From a virus, in IMG/VR virus record IMGVR_UViG_3300025151_000141, positions 1 to 34,783 of that record: a DNA stretch of 34,783 bases. One strand, given 5' to 3'. The stretch's first letter is position 1. Every line of letters starts with the position of its first letter. Below, one piece after another: positions 23,014-29,298 of the stretch. Position numbers and translations under genes: made by a program. Under the pieces are notes generated by a model. That model searched no databases, was not told the DNA's origin, and was given only the letters and a program-made list of their open reading frames with translations.

Positions 23014-23226
23014 TTAACTCACGGTTGAGGTACTGAGAACCCCTGAGTTGTCCACTTCAATCTGATAGCGGGTCCCATTGGGTGAAACAATAATTAAACG
23101 TTGATCTGCGTTGAGTTCCACGTCAGATCCTTTCTGGTAACTGGTCGTCAACAACCTTGCGATCTGCTGCAGTACGGGAGCAAAGTAAGCCTGCAGGTAC
23201 TGACCTGGGGGGTTGGGCAGGATCAT
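23014..23226 (-). CDS. small structural-operon protein
   Basis: A 70-residue protein, MILPNPPGQYLQAYFAPVLQ, then QIARLLTTSYQKGSDVELNADQRLIIVSPNGTRYQIEVDNSG. An N-terminal helix is followed by a beta hairpin; such proteins occur in phage tail/ejection operons, but I cannot name it. Its ATG overlaps the stop of the tail protein upstream (ATGA), and it ends five bases before the next gene. Confidence 0.6.
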   Translation of the reverse strand: MILPNPPGQYLQAYFAPVLQQIARLLTTSYQKGSDVELNADQRLIIVSPNGTRYQIEVDNSGVLSTSTVS

Positions 23227-25034
23227 CTTCTTCCCCCAATATGCGTCTCAAATCTTGTGTTTCCCACCGTCCAGTCATTTGCCAGTTCACCTGAGACTTT
23301 GTATCGCACCTGCCGTCCCTGCAATCTGACATCGATCTCCCCATCTGCTTCCAGAGGAAAAGTGCTGGACGCTGTCTCGGTGTCGTCTGCAGATGCTGCC
23401 GTAAAAAATTGATAGTTGATGCTTCCTGCCGTGTCTTGGTCGGAGTCGGTAAATATCTTTGAGATTCGACTAAACCGTTCTCCTCCCATCATGTCGATGG
23501 ACCCTGTTTCCGCTTCGGCAGTCGTCGTCTGTGCCGGATCAGTGGACTCATGCATGTAGAATTTGTTATCAGACGGATCTGCTGCGAGGGGAGCATTCCA
23601 GACGTTCTTATCGATCCAGGCATTGCGAGTGATCCCTGAAATGTTCAGACTGTCGTACCAGACTCCATCTCGGTAGTTATAAATGACATAGTACCCATTC
23701 TGCCCTGCAGTCCCTGCCCTCGCAGGCAACCACCACCAGACCTCACCAAATTCAGAGTTTCCTCCACTATAGATCAAACCCTCTTGGGACCAGTCTACGG
23801 TTCTCATCACTCGATCCTGAATGGGGCAGTCCAGTGGTCGAGCATACCCATCGTAAATCCAGAATCCCTGTTTATTCAGCCATGTCGTGATTTCAGAACT
23901 GCTGTGGATTGCATAAGGACTGAGTGCCCCCGCATTGTCCGCAAGTTTTTGCACCCCATAGACTAGCGGAGGGCCTAAATAGTTTAGTTGGTGCAGATCC
24001 GTTTCAGTCCAGATCAAGACTCCACCTTGCACCCTCTTCCCGCAGACAATGTATCCTGTGGTCTGCAGAGTCAGATCCCCTGCAGTGTTCGTTGCACTGG
24101 CGGTCCAGACATCAATCGTTTCCTGCGATGACCATTTGATCTGTCTCAGATCCCCTGCTGCACCCAAAGCCAGAACATGCCTCTCCTGCGTCACCAGGAT
24201 GGCAACTGCAGAAGGTGCAGTTTCAGTGTATCCGTTGGCAGTCGTGATCTCCTCGGCAAGTGTGGGTGATCCTCCTGCCGTTCCAACATCTCCCTCCCAG
24301 TAGAAGATCCCCTTGTCCCCTGACTGACAACCGATCAGGTTGGCCCCAAAATTATCTAGGCTGAAATGAGCTGTCCTGCTGTATGCAGCAGATCCACTTG
24401 CGTTGTAACTGAATCCGTAATCGGTATCGACTCCGTAGTAGTGACTTCCGTAGGCAGGACGAAACTCAGCATCTCCAGTTGCCTGGTATCCGGTGGGGGT
24501 GATCTCCACTAATCTCTGCCTTGATTGCGTGGGTGTGACAGTGACCGTGATGTTGGTTGCCGTTGCCGTAGCATTTGCAGAGATTGTGATTGTGTTCGTA
24601 CTGACTGCGGTGATGGATGCACCTGAAGGGATTCCTGCACCGGAAATCAAGTCTCCAACTTCAAAGGCAGTCCCGTCATCCACAGTAATGTCTGCCGATC
24701 CATCAGTCGTGTCTGCCGTGGCATCAGTAAACGTCCCAGGGTTGGTGATCTCGACTCCAAAGAGTTTTCCATAATTTGGTGCGCCTGATCCTGCAGTCCC
24801 GAATGCCATCAATCCAACACCTAGATTGTTTCGCCACTGATGATGCCCCCGCACTGCAGAATCAAGGTTTGCACTGTGCCTCGACAGTGGGAACTCCTGC
24901 CATCCCCCGATTGGACGCAATCGACCATCTCGGAACCGAACATGATTTCCTCTGATCCACCGAGACTTGACCTGTCGTGCGGTCCCATCCACAAAACCTG
25001 GAGGGATGGCAACCTCCACCAGTTTCTTAGCCAA
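23223..25034 (-). CDS. tail accessory / P22 gp10-like stabilisation protein, TTG start
   Basis: A 603-residue protein opening MAKKLVEVAIPPGFVDGTARQVKSRW, with VRFRDGRLRPIGGWQEF, a pattern of podovirus head-tail stabilisation proteins comparable to P22 gp10. The body is beta-rich and Trp-rich (IKWSSQETIDVWTASATN, QEGLIYSGGNSEFGEVWWWLPAR), consistent with a beta-propeller. Residues about 98-165 hold an inserted Ig-like/beta module (GDLISGAGIPSGASITAVSTNTITISANATAT). The start is TTG with AAGGAG eight bases upstream, and it overlaps the preceding small gene by eight bases. gp10-like function is inferred. Confidence 0.65.
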   Translation of the reverse strand: MAKKLVEVAIPPGFVDGTARQVKSRWIRGNHVRFRDGRLRPIGGWQEFPLSRHSANLDSAVRGHHQWRNNLGVGLMAFGTAGSGAPNYGKLFGVEITNPGTFTDATADTTDGSADITVDDGTAFEVGDLISGAGIPSGASITAVSTNTITISANATATATNITVTVTPTQSRQRLVEITPTGYQATGDAEFRPAYGSHYYGVDTDYGFSYNASGSAAYSRTAHFSLDNFGANLIGCQSGDKGIFYWEGDVGTAGGSPTLAEEITTANGYTETAPSAVAILVTQERHVLALGAAGDLRQIKWSSQETIDVWTASATNTAGDLTLQTTGYIVCGKRVQGGVLIWTETDLHQLNYLGPPLVYGVQKLADNAGALSPYAIHSSSEITTWLNKQGFWIYDGYARPLDCPIQDRVMRTVDWSQEGLIYSGGNSEFGEVWWWLPARAGTAGQNGYYVIYNYRDGVWYDSLNISGITRNAWIDKNVWNAPLAADPSDNKFYMHESTDPAQTTTAEAETGSIDMMGGERFSRISKIFTDSDQDTAGSINYQFFTAASADDTETASSTFPLEADGEIDVRLQGRQVRYKVSGELANDWTVGNTRFETHIGGRR

Positions 25035-25170
25035 AAATTTGCTCCTTCATTTTCTTTGCTTTTCGCATTCGTTTGTAGAACACAACTGCGGGAACTGCTG
25101 CCCCCATCCCTGTCGCTGCCAAGAATAATTCCAGTCCGCCTGAATCAATGATTGAATTTAATAGATCCAT
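25027..25170 (-). CDS. small single-membrane-span protein, possible holin
   Basis: A 47-residue protein: MDLLNSIIDSGGLELFLAATG, then MGAAVPAVVFYKRMRKAKKMKEQIFG. One hydrophobic segment is followed by a strongly basic tail, as in small holins or similar membrane proteins. GGAG lies seven bases before the ATG at 25170, directly after the endolysin-like stop. Adjacent to an endolysin-type gene, a lysis role is plausible but unproven. Its end overlaps the TTG start of the tail protein. Confidence 0.6.
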   Translation of the reverse strand: MDLLNSIIDSGGLELFLAATGMGAAVPAVVFYKRMRKAKKMKEQIFG

Positions 25171-25557
25171 CTAGTAACTCCAACATGCGTATTTGTCTCT
25201 TGTATCAATATGGATGAACCTTTGATTCCATTCACCTTTTTGATTCACTCCAATCCCTCGGAATCCGTGTTTGATTGCCAAGGCAATAAACGGGACCACA
25301 TCCTCACCAGCAATCAGACAGTCGAATGCCTGCCCTCCGGTGCCGTTCAAGCCGTGATGGTATCCTGGGCCATTGGGTTTGGTCCGTTCTCTTGGATGAT
25401 GAGCTGCACGGTATGCAGAAGACAGTTTGATGGGTTTGCCCCACTCGTCTCTTAATGCCTGCAGTCTGTTGAGGGCATCCTCCTCAATCTCACACTCCCC
25501 TGAGAAACTGCACTGCAGTTCCTTACGGCTGAAATTTTTTGATTCACTGACTGACAT
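25171..25557 (-). CDS. M15-family peptidase, endolysin-like
   Basis: A 128-residue protein starting MSVSESKNFSRKELQCSFSG. It has the peptidase M15 (D-Ala-D-Ala carboxypeptidase / L-Ala-D-Glu endopeptidase) zinc pattern: YHHGLNGTGGQAFDC (His and Asp ligands) and later RFIHIDTRDKYACWSY (HxD). The enzyme cuts peptidoglycan peptides, serving as endolysin or wall-opening enzyme. The ATG at 25557 overlaps the upstream stop (TGATG). The length is normal for a single-domain M15 peptidase; there is no signal peptide or binding domain, so it needs a holin or another route to reach the wall. Confidence 0.85.
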   Translation of the reverse strand: MSVSESKNFSRKELQCSFSGECEIEEDALNRLQALRDEWGKPIKLSSAYRAAHHPRERTKPNGPGYHHGLNGTGGQAFDCLIAGEDVVPFIALAIKHGFRGIGVNQKGEWNQRFIHIDTRDKYACWSY

Positions 25558-25868
25558 CACATCTCCCGAACTTGTCCAGCACAAATCTGTGTGTAGTACA
25601 TGGATTTTTCCAACCGTTCCTTCTCACTGAATCCCAGCACCTCGTTCTTTGTGTGTTTCTTTCTAAATTCATCAATCACACATCCGCACCCTTGGCTTGC
25701 CATGCTGAGAGCAAACAGGTACGGCATCCCCTGTCGTTGGAAGTCTGGGAGGATCTTCTGGACACAGTTCCCTGACCATGTAAAAAGGAAGTGTGTCTTG
25801 TACTCCAACTCATCGTGCGCCTGGACGGTTGTTGTGAAAAACAGTAGGAGGAACAGTAGATGTCTCAC
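25557..25868 (-). CDS. secreted cysteine-containing protein, lysis cassette
   Basis: A 103-residue protein starting at GTG with a clear signal peptide (MRHLLFLLLFFTTTVQA, cleavage likely after AHD or VQA), followed by a mature part with Cys residues (GNCVQKI, GCGCVIDEFRKKHTK, ICAGQVREM). The five cysteines suggest disulfides in the periplasm. I do not recognise the family. It overlaps the coiled-coil membrane protein upstream (GTGA) and the M15 peptidase downstream, so it is in the lysis unit. There is no lipobox, so it is not a classic o-spanin. Confidence 0.6.
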   Translation of the reverse strand: MRHLLFLLLFFTTTVQAHDELEYKTHFLFTWSGNCVQKILPDFQRQGMPYLFALSMASQGCGCVIDEFRKKHTKNEVLGFSEKERLEKSMYYTQICAGQVREM

Positions 25869-26194
25869 TTCTTTGCGTCCCCAATCATAACCTTCAGCTC
25901 ATTTATACTACTATGTAAATCCTGCAGGACTTTCGCAGTATCCTGCATCACTCCCATCAAAGACTGGTAACTCGATTGTTGCAACTCAATCATTCTGAGG
26001 TCTGCTTCAGAATCTTTCTCAACCCATCGGGTTCTTTCGTCCAGTGCCTCCTTCCTCAGTTGATCTCGCTCTTCACGGTATCCATCCCGTTCTGTCTGAA
26101 ATGATTTCTGAAGATGCCAGATATAGATAAATGCTGCTAAGAGACTTCCTAATGTGCCCCCTAAATCAGAGAGGACTTGAACCATGTCGGGCAT
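25865..26194 (-). CDS. membrane-anchored coiled-coil protein, i-spanin or holin-like
   Basis: A 109-residue protein with an N-terminal membrane segment (VLSDLGGTLGSLLAAFIYIWHL, about residues 7-28), then a long charged coiled coil (FQTERDGYREERDQLRKEALDERTRW) and a second amphipathic helix (SLMGVMQDTAKVLQDLHSSINELKVMIGDAKK). This topology resembles i-spanins or hemolysin-XhlA-like lysis proteins. It heads the lysis cassette, with a 42-base gap after the fibre gene and a GTGA overlap with the next gene. Exact role uncertain. Confidence 0.6.
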   Translation of the reverse strand: MPDMVQVLSDLGGTLGSLLAAFIYIWHLQKSFQTERDGYREERDQLRKEALDERTRWVEKDSEADLRMIELQQSSYQSLMGVMQDTAKVLQDLHSSINELKVMIGDAKK

Positions 26195-26236
26195 ATGCTC
26201 GGCCTATTTACTCGTTAATGGATACTAGTGATTTTG

Positions 26237-27073
26237 CTAGCGGAAGATGGCACAGCAGACTAACTCGGCATCTTGGATGCCGTTTGGTGCTGATTGTCGA
26301 GTACTCAGGCGGAACCCTGTAGTTGCATATTGAGTATTTGTTGCTCCAAGTGTCACAACCATATTCCCGTCATTAAAAGTGTTGTTTTTGCGGATACCCG
26401 TTGAAACACAATAATTTGCATCAGGCATATCAGTCTCAAAGTTGACGGTGTAGTCACCTGTTCCGTTGTCAGTAATGCTAGCTACATTAAAACTAGCCCG
26501 TATTGCCACCGTCCCTGTCCCATCAAAATTTACCCAAGCACGGCATAACTGACTACCTACCAGTCCAGGACTCAGCACCTTGTCTGCTTTGTAAAAACCA
26601 ACTGGATCTGATGAGAGTGTCGCACCAGCATTTGCCGATAGGGTCAGTGACGTTGTACCACCTCCTGCGGAAACCGTAGTGCCTGGAGTGATGCCTTCCC
26701 CAACTACATAATCACCTGTTGAGATTCCTGTTGCAGAGGCAACCGTCAGTGCCGTTGTGCCAGACGTTATGCTGCCTGTGGTATGTGTGCCTTGAACTTC
26801 TGAAGTAGTTGCGAATCCAGCCGAACCGTCTGTTGTTTGCGTTCTAGCAACCATCGTCAAGACATCACCAGCCGCAGCACCAGATGCCAGAGTAGCCGTT
26901 GTCCCATCCGTAGCAGTTACGTCTGCAGTTTCTAAACGAACCCCATTGAGATAAAAATCTGCAAACCCTACAACATACGTTCCGACACTGAAGGATGTCT
27001 GCCCACTGGTCGCTGTGATCTCAACTCTGCGTTCTGTACTTTGAGGGACAGGTACTTGTCCAATGTACGCCAT
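26237..27073 (-). CDS. tail fibre / receptor-binding protein
   Basis: A 278-residue protein starting MAYIGQVPVPQSTERRVEITATSG, with QTSFSVG and a small beta module (GDYVVGEGITPGTTVSAGGGTTSLTLSANA). The C-terminal part (AWVNFDGTGTVAIRASFNVAS, then GTGDYTVNFETDMPDANYCV) is a fibre tip domain common in phage host-recognition proteins. The tip is paralogous to the protein at 27914-27525. The ATG overlaps the upstream stop (TAATG). It probably binds the host surface; ligand unknown. Confidence 0.75.
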   Translation of the reverse strand: MAYIGQVPVPQSTERRVEITATSGQTSFSVGTYVVGFADFYLNGVRLETADVTATDGTTATLASGAAAGDVLTMVARTQTTDGSAGFATTSEVQGTHTTGSITSGTTALTVASATGISTGDYVVGEGITPGTTVSAGGGTTSLTLSANAGATLSSDPVGFYKADKVLSPGLVGSQLCRAWVNFDGTGTVAIRASFNVASITDNGTGDYTVNFETDMPDANYCVSTGIRKNNTFNDGNMVVTLGATNTQYATTGFRLSTRQSAPNGIQDAELVCCAIFR

Positions 27074-27303
27074 TAGTCAGACTCTATCGAAATGGCTTTA
27101 AGGTCTTCGACACTCGTTGCCGTATCTACCAACATCGTGATGTCTCGTAATCTCTGCTTTTCAGCTACGATGGCAGTTGTGTCGCTACCACTCTCTTGAG
27201 CTCTCATATAGAGTACATCCTGCGCTTCTAAGAGTGGCTTGCGTTCCTGTCGTAGAGATTCCTTTTTGATTTCTTTGGCTTTGTCTAGGTTGATTGTAAT
27301 CAC
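27073..27303 (-). CDS. small helical fibre-cluster protein, GTG start
   Basis: A 76-residue protein, MITINLDKAKEIKKESLRQERK, then PLLEAQDVLYMRAQESGSDTT and TATSVEDLKAI. It is a recognisable small helical family (KAKEIHK-IR-RKPLLEALDV) frequent between phage fibre genes, probably related to fibre assembly; function not established. The GTG start overlaps the previous stop (GTGA), and its stop overlaps the next fibre gene ATG (TAATG). Confidence 0.7.
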   Translation of the reverse strand: MITINLDKAKEIKKESLRQERKPLLEAQDVLYMRAQESGSDTTAIVAEKQRLRDITMLVDTATSVEDLKAISIESD

Positions 27304-27515
27304 GCTCCCACCCCATCATAGCTAGTGGTAAAATCGTAGTCCCACGCATTTCGGAATTCTCTGTCTGCTGGCAAATCGCTACTGTCGATGATCTTGAATT
27401 TGACTCCGGTCGGACAATCCTTGAGACAAATATCCATTAAACTCAGTCCACAGTTTGGGGCTGGTACTAGGACACTGATTGTGCCTTCGGTATTTGGAAA
27501 AATTGCTAGTTTCAT
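27300..27515 (-). CDS. small conserved fibre-cluster protein
   Basis: A 71-residue protein, MKLAIFPNTEGTISVLVPAP, then DICLKDCPTGVKFKIIDSSDLPADREFRNAWDYDF. The PxG-x-FKIIDxSDLPxDRxFRNAW pattern is a well-known small phage family next to fibre genes, of unverified function. The start lies nine bases after the previous stop, and its stop overlaps the next GTG. Confidence 0.75.
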   Translation of the reverse strand: MKLAIFPNTEGTISVLVPAPNCGLSLMDICLKDCPTGVKFKIIDSSDLPADREFRNAWDYDFTTSYDGVGA

Positions 27516-27524
27516 TGGGTTCCT

Positions 27525-27914
27525 TTATTGAATTACCGCAATTTGAATTGGGTCTTGTGGTGCTACCACACCGGACACGTGGACGCACGCAAACTTAAAC
27601 TTCCCAACTTCACATGCAGCATTATCAGAAACGATAACAGAAAAGAGGTTAGTTTCTAAAGACCCTACTACACTCCCGACTACAACATATCGTAGGTTGG
27701 GCATGTCTTGGTCAAAATTAACAGTATATTCACTATTTGCATGTTCAATAATACTCGCTATATTTTCTGATTTGTAAATTGGTGGATTCGATGTCACCGC
27801 AGTTGAAGTATCTGGGAAACTAAATGTCCCGTCAAAAACAACATATGCTCTACAAGCATAAACGGGAGCGTCATCTCCATTCGGCAAGTCCGCTATATTT
27901 CTTGCTAAACTCAT
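27525..27914 (-). CDS. short fibre-tip-like protein
   Basis: A 129-residue protein starting MSLARNIADLPNGDDAPVYACRAYVVFDGT. AYVVFDGTF, ENIASIIEH and SEYTVNFDQDMPNLRYVVVGS match the tip domain of the fibre gene at 27073-26237 (AWVNFDGT, FNVASITD, GDYTVNFETDMPDANYCV). It therefore looks like a freestanding paralogue of a receptor-binding domain without a stalk. The ATG at 27914 overlaps the stop of a 17-codon frame and is preferred to an upstream start in the same frame. Confidence 0.65.
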   Translation of the reverse strand: MSLARNIADLPNGDDAPVYACRAYVVFDGTFSFPDTSTAVTSNPPIYKSENIASIIEHANSEYTVNFDQDMPNLRYVVVGSVVGSLETNLFSVIVSDNAACEVGKFKFACVHVSGVVAPQDPIQIAVIQ

Positions 27915-27964
27915 ACGGCATCCGGTGCTTGAGGCCAATCAACAATTAATTGTGTACATTTCAT
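27911..27964 (-). CDS. 17-codon linking ORF, doubtful
   Basis: MKCTQLIVDWPQAPDAV, with its ATG overlapping the stop of the 52-residue gene (ATGA) and its TGA overlapping the ATG of the next gene (ATGA). Four-base overlaps at both ends suggest translation passes through it to couple its neighbours. It may have no product of importance. Confidence 0.3.
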   Translation of the reverse strand: MKCTQLIVDWPQAPDAV

Positions 27965-28119
27965 TCAGTTGTCTCCGGTTCATCTGCTGGAAGCGGTTCG
28001 TTGCCTTCTGCTAGCCATTGAAGATATGCTTGGTAGTCGGTGTTTGCAGGGTCGAATGGGATGAACGTGTAATCTGCAATGCGTAATACTATCTGATCGT
28101 TTTCTTGTAATTTGTACAT
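27961..28119 (-). CDS. small fibre-associated protein
   Basis: A 52-residue protein, MYKLQENDQIVLRIADYTFI followed by PFDPANTDYQAYLQWLAEGNEPLPADEPETTE. The IPxDPANxDYQxYLxWLAEGNxPxPAD motif is very common in short phage proteins and fibre-assembly proteins beside fibre genes. No structure or role can be given beyond that. The ATG lies three bases after the stop of the fibre gene at 28938-28123. Confidence 0.7.
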   Translation of the reverse strand: MYKLQENDQIVLRIADYTFIPFDPANTDYQAYLQWLAEGNEPLPADEPETTE

Positions 28120-28122
28120 TTT

Positions 28123-28938
28123 TTATAACTCTATAGCTGCAGTAAAACTGCCTTGGGCAGAATAGTCATCACCGTCTGTATTACTGTTTGTAGTTCGTAG
28201 TGTTACAGATGTTGTGTAAACTTCTGAGTCAGTTGGAACGCTACACCGGACTGTTGCACTTGATGAAATAGTAACTGATGGGGTAGCCCTTTTATCGACT
28301 GCAAATCTGTACGGAAATCTCGTCCCTCTACTACCAACACTTCCAGCTACTGCACCAATCGAATACCCAATCTTTTCAAAATACCGTTGGCATAAACTTA
28401 GTTCTACCGATATAGGTCGATGCTCGAATGGTGTTGCGACTGTGCCTAGTTCCACTTGGACTTTATCTAAGTTACTCAGTGTCCCACTGAATTGAACCCA
28501 GAGATGTTTGCTAAATTCGGTTGTTTCATTAACTGTAATCGTTCCACCATTACTAACTGATGTAAAACCGGTTGTAGCGTCAGGGCCATTGTTTGCCGTA
28601 CTGTCTGTCGAAACCTTCCAAGCAGCACTGATCCCACTTCCTTCCCAACTAATCACATACGTTCCATTCTGTACGTTTGCGTCTTCAATTCCTTGATAAA
28701 GATAAGTGCTGCCATCGTAGTACCATCTGTCAAATGTATATCCAGTAGCACCAGTAATCGATGACGCACCACGTTGGTTAATAACCTTGCTAGATTTTAG
28801 ATGTCCGTTAATAATTTTATTGCGAAACGAAAACGGGCTTGTTGGGACAATTACACTGTCTGTGATCGTTGCGTTCTGAATCGTGCCACCATCGATGCTT
28901 GCGATGATTCCCTGCGAATTAGCACCTATGTAACTCAT
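28123..28938 (-). CDS. tail fibre protein
   Basis: A 271-residue protein starting MSYIGANSQGIIASIDGGTI, then FRNKIINGHLKSSKVINQRG and GYTFDRWYYDGST. The RNKIINGxxxxxxxNQRG-x-YTxDRW sequence and VQVELGTVATPFEHRPISVELSLCQRYFEK are hallmarks of a widespread phage fibre/side-tail C-terminal region that leads to a lectin-like tip. The end (SAQGSFTAAIEL) is short. It is likely a host-binding fibre. Its ATG overlaps the upstream gene (ATGA). Confidence 0.8.
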   Translation of the reverse strand: MSYIGANSQGIIASIDGGTIQNATITDSVIVPTSPFSFRNKIINGHLKSSKVINQRGASSITGATGYTFDRWYYDGSTYLYQGIEDANVQNGTYVISWEGSGISAAWKVSTDSTANNGPDATTGFTSVSNGGTITVNETTEFSKHLWVQFSGTLSNLDKVQVELGTVATPFEHRPISVELSLCQRYFEKIGYSIGAVAGSVGSRGTRFPYRFAVDKRATPSVTISSSATVRCSVPTDSEVYTTSVTLRTTNSNTDGDDYSAQGSFTAAIEL

Positions 28939-29294
28939 TCGCTAATCTCCTCATAGGAACAGATCCCCTCTAGGTCAGATGCAGCACTAGCTGTCAACCG
29001 TAAGGCATCCCCTTCTTCTAAGTAAATCGATCCGGTAGACAAGACATCCAGAGCAGATCCAACGGGTACTGGTGCAGTCTTGATGATGTGGTATGCAGTG
29101 CTAGAACGGTAGAGATCGACCGTCACATCTGCGGATGCTGATCCGTCTACGTTGGATATCAAAAGTGTGTTGACCTTGAACACTTTGCCAGAGGCTGCTG
29201 AGTTGGTAACGATTGCCGTTGCAGAAGTCCCGACTGCCTGGACTGCGGTTTTTGCGGTGATCGTTACGACGCTGACTACGTTGGGTGCTGCCAT
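28935..29294 (-). CDS. beta-sandwich structural protein
   Basis: A 119-residue protein, MAAPNVVSVVTITAKTAVQA, then VTNSAASGKVFKVNTLLISNVDGSASADVTVDLYRSST and IYLEEGDALRLTASAASDLE. The LLISNVDGSASADVTVDLY...YLEEGDALRL pattern is a beta-sandwich type frequent in phage fibre and neck clusters. It is probably a virion component, with no specific assignment. Its stop overlaps the next fibre gene. Confidence 0.65.
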   Translation of the reverse strand: MAAPNVVSVVTITAKTAVQAVGTSATAIVTNSAASGKVFKVNTLLISNVDGSASADVTVDLYRSSTAYHIIKTAPVPVGSALDVLSTGSIYLEEGDALRLTASAASDLEGICSYEEISE

Positions 29295-29298
29295 TTGG

